Origin: Agapetus fuscipes
Lineage: Eukaryota > Arthropoda > Insecta > Trichoptera > Glossosomatidae
Assembly (NCBI GenBank): GCA_951799405.1
Contig: OX637334.1
Coordinates: 7,378,001 to 7,442,000, forward strand
Length of the DNA: 64,000 nucleotides
Direction: 5' to 3'
Made by a program: the position numbers and the translations under genes. A model generated the notes under the pieces. It ran no database searches. It had not been told where the DNA came from and worked only from the letters and a program-made list of their open reading frames with translations. Positions 14,001-23,700 of the stretch are shown one piece after another; positions within the stretch are counted from its first letter, which is position 1; each line of letters starts with the position of its first letter.

Positions 14001-17000
14001 TCATCAGGTATCATTGAAAGAATAAGCAGTCATCATAGACCTGTGTCATTGTGTAAGTATCACAGGTAAAATAAATTATTTTAAAATTAAATAAAAAATA
14101 AATTTATTTACAAAATTATAGGGATCAAGGATACGAATAAAATAGGGTAATTTCACATCCATATATTTTTTATTTCATACAATAGTAGACTATATTTTAA
14201 TAAATGCATCTGCGTTTTTACAAAAATAATATCTGGCTTAGTTTTTAAATTATAGCTCTTTAAAATTTGCACATTTTTGATTTCCGGTAAAACAGGTCAT
14301 TTTTTTATTTAGGCGGATGTGAGGACCGGTCCGTAGCTCAGTGGTAACACTGCGAACTCTGAATGGAAAGGTTGTGGGTTCGATTCCCGGCAGAGCAAAA
14401 AAAATATACCATTTATATTTTCAAACTTGCTCTTCGCCGGGTTGAAAAATTCATAAAACCTTTACCAATGATCGGTCACCAAAGGTCCATCCAGCCTTAC
14501 AGCAACTGGGTCTTGCTTGAGAATAGGCGCTTTGTAGCGACGACGATCAAGCTCGTAAAAAGGTCGATAGCTCAATTGGTAGAATGCTTGCATTCCATGC
14601 CGAGAGCAAGGGTTCGATCTCAAAGGTTTACTCAGCCTTCACAAGAAATGAGAACCAGCGCCCCCGGGAGCTGGGAAACCCCCACTTCAACTGAAATTGG
14701 TTGGTGTGAGGCCGGCCCCTTTACCTGTAAAAATAAATAGGTCCCGAAGCGCCACATGCGACACCTTCGAGGATAACGCAGGCAAGAAGTTACACTTTAT
14801 GTGTAGCTTAGTTGCGTTTTGCGAGGTAGATGGATCTTTCGGATCTATGGAGTGTACCGTTAGGTCATCAAAGACGGACGGATCCATCTACGTCAATTTG
14901 ACGTCACAGCGTGGCTAGCTGGCCGCGCTGCGTTTTGGCGGGATTAAAATTCTCTGCATTTTATTTTTGAAAATTATCAATAATATCTTTATTTTTACTA
15001 CTTATAAAAATATATGGTTGTGATCCTTGAAATGTTCTCTACCCAACCATAGTATTTTAAACCGTTTTCCCCACCACTGCAAAGACCTTATTAACAATTA
15101 TTGCAATAATCTGTCTGCAGTCTAAGCTGCAAATATATATGAGACATAGACAAATATCACTATCTTTTGTGATTTAAGTATAGTATAAAGTAGTGAAATA
15201 TTGCTTAAATTCTTCACTATCCCGTAAAAATAAACAAATATTAAAAATAAATCGCTCACAAGAAATGCTGTTGTGTTCTCCTCACATTTTTGCATTCTCG
15301 CACCGGTGAAGACTTCACGTGATATCTTATCTGAGAGTATTGGTGTCAACTTGAATATTGTGATATTTTAGACTTACAAAGACCAGTTTGAGGGGTGGAA
15401 TGACTTCCTTGATGAAGAGCTCAGCCGAGTCCCTCCGGAGGTTTGCCGTGGGAGGGTCGCTCTGCTGGTAGGCGCTGTGCTGTCCCTCGGCCACCTCCAC
15501 ATTGTAAAACACCAGGTGGCCTTGGGAAGTCTGCAGGGAACGATTAACAAAGCATCAAAATACCTATAGAGTACCTAAATTTCTTCAACAGGCCGGGTTG
15601 GTTGCTAGGGAAAAAGTAAACTAAAATTTTGTTTAATTTTATAATTTTTGGATGAATTCAAACAAAACACTGTTTATGTTCACTAAAATTTATTTAAAAA
15701 GTTTAAAATCTTTAAACAAATAAAGAACTAACGTTTTCAACCTAGAAGGTCATCATCATCAAAATTATAAAATTAAACAATATGAATTTTCAGTGTTAAT
15801 ACACAAACAATACAAAATATAATTTTTTGTTGTTTGTTGCCTTTGCACAAGTTCGCAACACTGTTTGGTGAGCGTGCTCTTGCAGTAGCGGCTCCAAGGG
15901 TATGGACCCGACGGCCACCTGTGGTTCGAGAGGTTGTCGACAGCAGTCATTGTAAGAGACTCCTCAAAACCGTTCTGTCCACCAAATCTTTTGTGGTGCC
16001 CTTAGCAGTGGCGTGCCTACGATTTCTGCCATGCGCATGCTGGATAATTAAAGTTGCACTAAATCACAAATAATAAATCTTACCCCTTTGTTCTTTTCCA
16101 CAGTGTTTCTTAATCTCTTCAGACTTTGATTTTGAATAAATCAATAAATCTTCACATACTTAGGATCCTTACAAGGTACAACTATATTTTCACAGGAATT
16201 CATTGTATACTATAAAAAACCGAATTCTCGATCGCAAACAAGGAATAAGTTATTTATTTTGATATTTGACCTGACGCAACAGTGTTTTCAAAACACTGTA
16301 CATAAGTCATTCATAAATCTGTTAACAGCTTCAGTCTGGAATCGTAAAATTTAATCGACGAAAAGCTTAGCATATGGTAATATTATTATCATGCGTACTC
16401 CAAGCCATATCTCCAAGCACAATCAGTGAATGTACGTTTTTATTTAGAATTAAAAGAGCTTAAGCGACTATCTTCATACAAACTTACAGAGGTCAAGCTT
16501 TTTCATACGTTAAACAAAGACAGGTACATACATTTCTCAATCACGTTTAAAGAACAGAGACGTCACAGATGGCAGAAGCACGAATATTGATATATGTATA
16601 TCTTTAATCTACTCAAAAATATTCATTATTTTCATTTCTGAGGGTACGCATGCTTAGCTTTTTAGCTTGTAAGACAGTCACGCCACTGGCCCTTAGAGTG
16701 ACAATATTACAAAATGGCAACAATGCAAAAATCAACAGTTTCATCATCATCATCATCTTTGTTATAGAGAGCACTACGCGACGAGGCGACTCGTGTAAAC
16801 TGACAACAGTGTAGAAATTAGGTCATCGTAGAATAAAATGATTTAAAAGGTAAAAAACTTAAATTTTCTTACAGAAATACATATCATGGTTGAATCTGGC
16901 TTCCATTCCACGCTCACGTTGTGTCCCAGGCGATGCAAGGAAGCCGCAGAGCGCTGTTCGAAGACTATTGGCACACACGGCTAAAACAAAACAAACACAC

Positions 17001-17244
17001 AAAATCATTCCATTAATTAAATACAAACTAATTAATACTACACTTGTTGTCATAAAACAAATTAATGCCAGATTGATCAATTTATTTTATACAGGAAACT
17101 TACTTTACAAAACCAAATAATGAGGGTATCTTCAGTTAAAACTGCAAATAAAATTTTGTCTCGATTGCAGACGACCTGTAGGAATTTGCGAGCCTTGGAG
17201 CCAAACGAGTTCAAAACCTTCGGCCAACCGATCGGGAAATACAT
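2081..17244 (-). CDS. RIC1: RIC1 (Rab6-GEF complex subunit 1, Drosophila Rich), N-terminal half
   Basis: Subunit of the RIC1-RGP1 guanine exchange factor that activates Rab6 on Golgi membranes; in flies Rich acts in neuronal trafficking. Exons on the minus strand, in order: 17244-17104, 16980-16873, 15530-15378, 13717-13534, 11653-11520, 9603-9512, 9428-9312, 8778-8622, 8049-7936, 7143-6871, 6082-5914, 5282-5091, 4439-4279, 2155-2081. Phases agree at every junction and give 690 residues. The start is MYFPIGWPK, the family's N-terminus, followed by [34 protein letters not shown] and [11 protein letters not shown], all recognisable in the N-terminal WD40-like propeller. Family proteins are about 1,400 residues, so the C-terminal Ric1 domain lies left of base 1 or is missing. 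The exon 12 donor (CAG|GTGGCC) is weak and was chosen by phase. Introns are crowded with SINE and LINE relics. Confidence 0.93.
2455..2520 (+). pseudogene. LINE C-terminal relic
   Basis: A short frame reads [17 protein letters not shown]. This is the degraded 'LRWLGHVQRM' motif found near the C-terminus of RTE-like reverse transcriptases in insects. It carries no function and lies in RIC1 intron DNA. Confidence 0.4.
2610..2900 (+). repeat. tRNA-derived SINE type 1, with local tandem duplication
   Basis: The head has pol III boxes: box A TAGCTCAGTGG and box B GGTTCGATTCC. The body contains the conserved segment GTCCATCCAGCCTTACAGC. The 3' part is replaced by two copies of a roughly 50-bp unit containing AACATGGTTTGGTTTTTGTA, starting near 2810 and 2860. 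The usual tail is absent. Confidence 0.8.
3865..4068 (+). pseudogene. hAT transposase C-terminal dimerisation domain relic
   Basis: An open frame ending at TAA 4066-4068 contains [19 protein letters not shown] then [16 protein letters not shown]. This is the ERSFSKLK...LRSTMxQERLxxLALLSIE signature of the hATC dimerisation domain, also found in hAT-derived ZMYM/P52rIPK-like proteins. No catalytic part of a transposase is visible upstream, so this is a 5'-truncated relic. Confidence 0.7.
4157..4190 (+). repeat. Poly-G tract with quadruplex potential
   Basis: Four G runs (4, 8, 12 and 3 long) are separated by one to three bases at 4157-4190, inside a RIC1 intron. On the RIC1 transcript this is a C-rich tract. 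Confidence 0.7.
4640..5068. repeat. SINE type 2 pieces forming an inverted repeat
   Basis: A plus-strand SINE 2 head (about 4650-4730, with box B GGTTTGAATCC) faces a minus-strand head (about 4762-4900, with box B GGATTCGAACCC in plus sense and box A GAGCTATCGACC). The two share about 75 bp of near-perfect complementarity around a spacer of about 35 bp. A plus-oriented SINE 2 tail (about 4965-5065, ending CACTATATGTGTTGG...) follows and stops about 25 bp from the RIC1 exon 12 end. Confidence 0.75.
5480..5605 (+). repeat. SINE type 1, 3' fragment
   Basis: Only the 3' part is present, from CAGCAATTGGATCTTG through AAAAACAGCGCTCACCAAAT. It is 5'-truncated, as expected for a retroposed copy. Confidence 0.7.
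5710..5880 (-). pseudogene. RTE-like LINE C-terminal fragment
   Basis: The minus-strand frame reads [20 protein letters not shown], then [20 protein letters not shown] and a stop at 5712-5710. It matches the C-terminus of the RTE-like ORF at 35.5-36.0 kb ([19 protein letters not shown]...). It is 5'-truncated and lies about 35 bp from RIC1 exon 11. Confidence 0.75.
6235..6532 (-). repeat. tRNA-derived SINE type 2
   Basis: A nearly full copy. In plus sense it starts with the tail (CTTCTTGTCGCGTTATCC), then TGAAGGCTGAGTAAACCTTG, TTTGAAATAAACACTG, box B GGATTCGAACAC and box A CTGAGCTATTGACC. Confidence 0.8.
7319..7583 (+). repeat. RTE-like LINE 3' UTR copy (repeat R3)
   Basis: This is one of ten copies in the window of a roughly 260-bp repeat. 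It starts near GTTCCTTGACTTATAGG, passes through GGTTCACTTTGCCAATGTC and CAGGGAAGGTCGGCAAGAG, and ends GCAACTTAGATTAGATTAGA. Three other copies sit directly after RTE-like coding sequence, so this is a 5'-truncated LINE 3' end. Confidence 0.75.
9165..9255 (+). pseudogene. LINE C-terminal relic
   Basis: The frame reads [19 protein letters not shown], resembling the 'GHMERMNEERLTKKVY' stretch of the RTE-like ORF at 31.3-32.1 kb. It is short and degraded, and lies in a RIC1 intron. Confidence 0.55.
10142..10266. repeat. Small MITE-like element
   Basis: The ends are imperfect inverted repeats of about 25 bp: CTATTCAACAATTCTACTAA on the left and, read from the right, GTATTCACCAATCCTACTAA. Length is about 125 bp with no coding capacity. 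Confidence 0.55.
10521..10766 (-). repeat. RTE-like LINE 3' UTR copy (repeat R3)
   Basis: A minus-strand copy of the repeat described at 7319. It begins in plus sense with the tail AATCTAATCTAATCTAAGC and ends ATACCAACCTATAAG. No coding part remains. Confidence 0.75.
11281..11490 (+). repeat. tRNA-derived SINE type 3
   Basis: The head GTTATGGCCGAAGGGGTAGAGG carries a box A-like motif (TGGCCGAAGGGG), with box B GGTTCGAATCTGC further on. The body contains CATAACTTCGACTCTGGTTC. A related copy lies at 18630-18870 and a minus-strand fragment near 62.6 kb. Confidence 0.6.
12018..12165 (-). repeat. SINE type 1, 3' fragment
   Basis: In plus sense it begins GATTTATTTGGTGAGTGCTG, then TCACACTTCAAGAGCCCTC and CAATTCTCAAGCAAGACTC. 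An (ATAAT)-type simple tail precedes it. A second tail copy follows at 12.34 kb. Confidence 0.75.
12343..12520 (-). repeat. SINE type 1, 3' fragment
   Basis: Same 3' portion as the preceding copy, again with an AATAATAAT tail in plus sense. It includes GGTGAGCGCTGTTTTTGTG and AGCCCTCTGCGAGCTTGGTC, and ends near CAGTGACCGGTC. Confidence 0.8.
12790..13056 (-). pseudogene. LINE C-terminal relic
   Basis: The minus-strand reading contains [19 protein letters not shown], a decayed form of the 'RLRWLGHVQRM' motif near RTE-like LINE C-termini. It is degenerate, with no claim to a product. Confidence 0.5.
13068..13341 (+). repeat. RTE-like LINE 3' UTR copy (repeat R3)
   Basis: A plus copy running from GTTCCTTAACTTATAGG to the tail CTTAGATTAGATTAGATTAG. 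It lies in the RIC1 intron between exons 4 and 5. Confidence 0.75.
13768..13928. repeat. MITE family A copy (AGTATAAA ends)
   Basis: The left end is CAGTACTTTGAGTATAAAAC. The right end, read inward on the other strand, is CTGTATCCCGAGTATAAAG. About 160 bp, non-coding. Similar elements lie at 27953, 45217 and 46065. Confidence 0.65.
14324..14822 (+). repeat. Chimeric SINE (type 1 joined to type 2)
   Basis: A type 1 head and body (box A TAGCTCAGTGG, box B GGTTCGATTCC) runs to CAAGCTCGTAAAAA. It then joins a type 2 unit (GGTCGATAGCTCAATTGG, box B GGTTCGATCTC). The type 2 part lacks the usual block of about 60 bp between box B and AAGGTTTACTCAGCC. The same join and deletion occur at 20.4 kb and 49.2 kb, so this is an amplified family and not a chance neighbour. 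Confidence 0.8.
15830..16010 (+). pseudogene. LINE reverse transcriptase C-terminal relic
   Basis: The frame contains [19 protein letters not shown] and [12 protein letters not shown]. This is the 'FGDRAFSVAAPRLWNSLP...FKxxLKTxLF' ending common to CR1/L2-type and related LINE proteins. No RT core is present. Confidence 0.6.
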
Positions 17245-17717
17245 TTTTAAGTGATTAACTAGCTGTTGCACTAAGTAGCTGACATTTTATAAGTTAATTG
17301 TTAATTTTCTTTCAACGCATTCAAAGCAAATTGACAGATTGGGTGACGTTTGTCAGTGCAAATTCCATAAACATCATTAGAAATGTGTAGAAAAATTGAG
17401 CGCTGTTAACAATATCATAAAAGAAATCGCATTTCTTGGAATATAAAAACCCCTATCAAAAAATTGTAAAAATAAATAAAATTTGAATAACAAGCCTCAC
17501 AGGTTTTATTGTACAATACCAATATACATTAGGTACGTATACATCTTAATTATTATGATCGTTCTTTTACCTAATGTCTTGAGGTATTTTTTGAGTCTAT
17601 GGTAGCAGCGAAATATTGTCGTTGAAAAATGGCGTTTTGACTTTTGAAAAACTCTCGCGGCTGTCACATTTGCGACAGCATTAATGTGTTTATTGTCGTG
17701 TTAAATCCCAAATCAAA
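17245..17717. promoter_or_regulatory. Head-to-head intergenic region, RIC1 / Mad1
   Basis: The 473 bp between the RIC1 ATG (minus strand, 17244) and the Mad1 ATG (17718) must hold both start regions and both 5' UTRs. No clear TATA box is placed sensibly for either gene. That is usual for housekeeping bidirectional promoters, but the transcription starts are not visible. Confidence 0.6.
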
Positions 17718-20700
17718 ATGTCGAAAGGCGAAGAGCAACACACAATGTTTGAAATCCTACAAAACTTCAGGAAAGTTGTCAATGGCAATTCGCCGAAAGC
17801 TACCGTGTCTTCCGCCGCCGCCAAATTGAATTTTACTGACGCGTCTATTTTAGAAGGTTTTTAATTGTATAAATTTGTTGAAAATATTGCTTAATGCACT
17901 AATAAAATGTGAACACTATTTTCATACTAATATTTTTACTCGTATAAAGCCTTTTAATGAGTGAATATAATGGTATCAGTTTTATTAATTTTGAGGTTAT
18001 GTTGTGATTTTTTTAAATTTGGAACGATGTTTTTTTCTTTCTTTATATAAACTTTCCTTCATGCTTGTCCGGTCGATAGCTCAGTTGGTAGAGTGCTTTC
18101 ATTCCATGCCGTGAGCTCGGGTTCGAATCCCACCGAGGGCGTCAGAAATGATTTCCCGTTTCGGTGTTTATTTCAAACCCCAAAAATAAAATACCGGCAA
18201 GGTTTACTCAGCCTTCACAAGAAATGAGTACCAGCCTTTTCGGGAGCTGGGAAACCCCCACTTCAACTGAAGTGGTTGGCGTAAGGCCGGCCCTCTTAAC
18301 TGTAAAAATAAATAGGTTCAACTTACCACATGCGAATCCTTCGGGGATAACGCGGCAAGGAGTTACACTATATGTGAAGCTTAGCTGCATTTTTTTTTAT
18401 GCTAAGCGCCAACTCACACATTTCAATTTAGAACTTTTTTCTCGGTGGGCAAACTTTACACATCTTTATGACTCTGATTCTTAGCAATCAAATAACAAAA
18501 TATTTGTGTACCTTTTCCCTAGCAGCCCAGCTGTCTGACGTCGTAAATTTGTTGTCTATGGAATTTTTATCAGTATTGATGCAATACTTTAATCATTTCT
18601 GGCATATAATTACCATATTTGTAGGGGTTACAGCTGAGTGAATCAAGTCACTAATTTTGACTAGCGTATTTGAAATACAATAATGTTGGTTTGATTCCCA
18701 CTTGGCCCCATGACCATAACTATTACCTTGGTTCAACAGATGTGATTGATAATTCATTAAAATAAAAAGTAAGGAATCAATTCATTGATGATTTAATATC
18801 TATTCCTGGCCAGGCGAAATAGGTTGGGAATTGTATACCTCTTCACAAATCTAGTAAAAAAATCTCGTGCATTAATGATTTTTTCTCCCAGGTGCTGGGA
18901 AACGGAAATCTGGGAATGAGTCTATTGCGACGCCCCCTAAGAGGTGGCGGGCTGAATCCGAGAGCACCCAGGGCACCAGCTCCCCTTGTGTGGCCTCACC
19001 GTGGGAAGCCCGCAGGCTCAAGGCCTCTCTAACGGAAGCCAAGTTACAGGTGAATTATGATATTTATTATGGCTTGTTTTGTCTATTGATTTTTTCTTAA
19101 ATTTTATCAAAAAATATTTTATCTAGCTATGGAATTTACACTATGACACAGTTTTATGACTACCGTTGATATATAAGTACAAAATGGGCTAAGAAAGCAA
19201 TGGTTTGACACGTAAGAATGAGGTAACACGCTCATTGGACAAGAATACGGTATCTGTTCCCAGGTATTCAATAGGTAATATGCGAACTGGCAATAATGTA
19301 GTCTAAAGTGTTCAAAGGGTAATATGTGAACATTATTTATCAATTCAAAGGTATTTAACTGGCACAATATTTTACCGGGGTTACTGAACTGAATGTGTTC
19401 AATAGGTATTATGTGAACTGACAACAATGTATTCAACAGGCAAAAACTCTCTACTCTACCTACTCTGAATCCAGGATTCTCGCCTGCCCATTGCCTTTGC
19501 TCTTCACCTTCGTATGTCTACCTTGGCTGTGTCTGCGTTAACACTGTGTATGAAAGTATAAATTTGAAGAAATAAAAGTCATTATTTATAAAGTAGTGTG
19601 TTTTCTTCAGGTCGCCATCCTGGAGAAGCGCATCAGTCACCAACACTCCATTCGGCAGGAGATGGAGCTGTTATTTGAGAGAGAGAAGGAGTCTCTCATC
19701 GAGCAACGCAAACAGAAGGAGCTGGCGGCAGAAGAACTGGAGCAGAGATTGAAGCATGTCAGAAACAGGGAGATTGACATCAAAAACCAACTGGCACAAG
19801 TAAATCATCTTCTCAATTCAATACTAATAGCATTTCTACAGAGCCCTTACATGAGTTGAATCATTTCAACTTTGTATGAGTGTTTGAATAATTAGATTTG
19901 AAGCGCGTTTCTGAATAGTGCCTAAGATCTGTGGCTCCCTGAAGGTCACAGGCAATGAAATTCCAGACCATCGGAGCTGCAACACAAAAAATCACACAAT
20001 TGATAAATCAATAACTTTGATAGGGTTATCAAAACCACATGTGTACACAATCGGAGAATCAGAGGTAGATGTTCAACTCGATGGACTGACTGAAAGATGT
20101 GGAATACTGGATTCTCTATTGCCTTTACTCTCGAGCTATGTATGTTTGCCACCATCCATTCATTGTATTTTTGGCCTTCCTAGTCTCTTTCAAACTTGTG
20201 ATGTTGAGAGTGTTAGGCACTTAGTGGGGTTGGCATCGTCCATTTAAATTATGTGACTTGCTCACTACAGGCGCACTGCTTTGATCACATTGTGTTCTCT
20301 GTAGATGTCTTGGAGTATACTTTTTCTTCTTCTGGTGTGGTGTCATGTCTTACCAATGTCAACTGTCACTCGCGAGAATGTCTCCCTATCTCTCGCAGCT
20401 CGAAACAAGTATTCCACTGTCCTTATCCCTGTTTGCAAACGCAACTAAGCTACACATATAGTGTAACTTCTTGCCTGCGTTATTCCCGAAGGGGTCGCAT
20501 GTGACGATTCGGGACCTATTTATTTTTACATGTAAGGGGACCGGCCTCACACCAACCACTTTCAGTTGAAGTGGGGGTTTTCCAGCTCCCGGGGGGGGTG
20601 ATTCTCATTTCTTGTGAAGGCTGAGTAAACCTTGAGATTGAACCCTTGCTCTCGGCATGGAATGCAAGCATTCTACCAATTGAGCTATCAACCTTTTTAC

Positions 20701-23700
20701 GAGCTTGGTCGTCGTCGCTACATTGCGCCAATTCTCAAGCAAGACCCAGTTGCTGTAAGGCTGGATGGACCTTTGGTTCGATTTTGCATATTATGCCGAC
20801 ACTCCGTTTTCCCTCCAATGATCAAATGCAATTTGTTCCATCTAAGCATGTGTTCCAAGTATGTTAAAAAATAGAGTATCTATACTAAATGCAATGAATT
20901 TGCATACTATCAATGCAATATCTACTATCAATTCCACTTGTTTTCCCAGACCGGGAGGCATTTGGATGAGCTGAAGATAGAGAAGGATCGTGAGAAGCAG
21001 ATACTGCAGCAGGAGATAGCAGAGCTGCGCTCCAAGGTCATCGGGACAACCTCTAACGCAGACAAGATGGTGCTGGACATGAAGGCAGAAGTGCAGCAAC
21101 TTACTCAGGTATATGCCTTGCTTTTGTAACATTTACAGCGCCATCGATTTCACCTTTTCTTGATTCGTTGTTTAGTATTTCTGTTAGCACCCATACAGCA
21201 TGTGTGAGGGCAAAGTTACTTGTGTTTGCTTGTGAGCATGTATTACAAATATTAAATGTTAATATATGTTTGCAACTTAGATCAACGGTTTCCAAACTTT
21301 ATGCTACCATGCCTCTCTAAAAAAAAATGTTTTTCACGCCTCCCTCCCTACGTTTTATTTTTGAATGTGTATACTAATACTACTATAGACACGTTTTTGG
21401 CGCCTCCCCTGGCCATAGCCCGCGCCTCCCAGTTTGGAAACTGCTGACTTCGATTATATAAACGTTATAGAAACTTTCTAATTATTTTGTTACTTTGAAC
21501 TATCATATTGTATTAAAATGAAACTAATGCATAAAGCTAAAATTGTAGTTTCATAGAGTCCATCATCTTAGAGATAGAGTTTATCAAGGATGACGTGCCC
21601 AACACCATCAATAGCAAGTGGTACAGTCTGAACATGTAACATCTGCTTTTTCTTCTTCTTTGTGCGTCTTGTCAGGCTGCCAATCACCTCACTTAAAGTG
21701 GGGGTTTCTCTGCTCCCGAGGATGCTGGTTCTATGAATGCTGAGTAAACCTTGCTTAATTAACAAAATGAATATCTTCACAGGCTTTAGAGTTGTCCCAC
21801 CATGATGTGGAGGTGCTACGCGAAGCTTACGAGAAGGCCACGGAAGAGTTAAGCGAGATGGGATCCCTGAAAGCAGAGCTGGAGACCCAGGGGGCCAGCC
21901 TGGCGGAGGCGCAGCTACAGCTGCAACAGCTGCAGGCTGAGAAGAAGACTTACAACGACTGGCTGGAGGAGTTCAAGGTATGACGACAAAACCTGCTTGT
22001 AATACATAGTTGGGGTTTTTTTTTTGTATGGTTTAGTGGATCCAGCTTCCCTAAGGGCACCCGTTGCTTATGTACTTCTAACAAATGCTTGTCTCTACAT
22101 TTTCAATCTTTGCATCGCTTCTACTGCAATGCCATTTACGCGGCTCAACCACAATGCATACTCAAGGGAATGCAGTCAGTAATAAATGCCAGCGCTCGAC
22201 TAATCTATGGACACAGCAAATACTGCCACATCATGCATTTGTGAGATTCCCAATTTATTATAACCAATATTATTATTTGATACTTGTTTTTTTAATGGCT
22301 TTTATGAATTTGTTTTTGTGATTGTACTCTTCTGGTTCCTCCTGCTCTAACTTCTCCCCCTCTTAAACCGTAGTTTCAATATCAATAAGATGGTCAGTCT
22401 CGCACAATATCAAAATTAGCATATTTTAATAAAATATTGACACGTTTGCTTGGTAAAGGCTCAAAGCCTCTAAATACGTTTTTGCCTTGTAATTGGTACA
22501 GGCATCTCAGAAGCGGCTGGCCGGAATGCCCGCGCTAGAAAGAGAAGTGTCCCGGCTGCGAAGTGAAGCGCGGGAGCTGCGCAGCACGGTGCAGCAGAAG
22601 CTGCTGCTGGAAGAGCAGGTGCACTGCCTCACCACCAACTTGGCCGCCCTGCAGCCCCTGCAGCAGCAGTACAAGGATCTCCAGGTGACTAACAACCATA
22701 GCACATATGCTCTCAATGTTATGTAAGGTAGCAAAGTACTGAAAAGTTACTACGTCCAACCATTTTTTTACAACGGACTGGAAAGGGTGTTCTAGATTTT
22801 AATGTACTCAACGGACAAACATTGCAGTTCTATGTATGCCATTCTCAAGGCTTCTTTAGAGGTTTTCTTTAACTTTATTCAACAAAAAATATTAGCAATC
22901 CTTTTCCCTAGCAACCCGACCATGTGACGTCACACATTTTGTTACTGGTCTCTACTGACTCCATTTATTATTACTGTAATTAATGTGGCTGTATGGTTGT
23001 TTTGATGTAGACGAGCTTCAGTAAAGTGGAGCATGAGTTGGAGGAGTGGAGAACTGTGGGAGGAAGACATGAAGTGGGGGCGCCCTCCCTGCTGTCCGCG
23101 CGCCTAGAGGCTCTGCACCAGAGGGACATCAGCCTCACCACCAGCAAGCTCAGCGCTGACACACGGATCTCCAGGTGTGAGAATGTGAGTATTCATGCTG
23201 TTGTGTTATGTGATAGAAAAAACTTATGCGGGAGGGATCAGACATTGTATTGGCATTAGCAAAAGTGTCGTGTCTAAGCTAGGCAAGATCTGGAAAGACC
23301 AGGTGTGAGTACCAGCATCAGGCTTGTAAGGAGCTCGGTCTATTTATTTTTTCTCAATGCTACTGAAACATGGACCATAAAAGAAGCTGAAAGGAGTGGA
23401 AGTGATGCGTTAGACATCTGGGGAGGTGCATGCTTCAGGTCCCATGGACAGCTAGTCATGCTCATGAGTCCATTCTTAGCATGCCGCCTGCCATGTGATA
23501 ATAAATAGGTTCCATACCCTACATGTGACCCCTTCAGGGACAGCGCGGTAATAAGTTACACTACATGTGCAACTTTGTTGTGTTGAAATTTGTTAAGAAG
23601 TTGACAAACAGAATTTTAGGTAAGCGGCATTAGGTACTAAGGAAGTAATATGAGTTACAAAGAGCTATATTTCATTCGTCATTATTTCTTTGATTTCTAA

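Noticed and set aside
18066..18140. Possible tRNA gene (box A and box B well formed)
   Set aside because: The 5' and 3' ends do not pair as an acceptor stem, and the sequence continues into a body repeated elsewhere. It is a SINE head.
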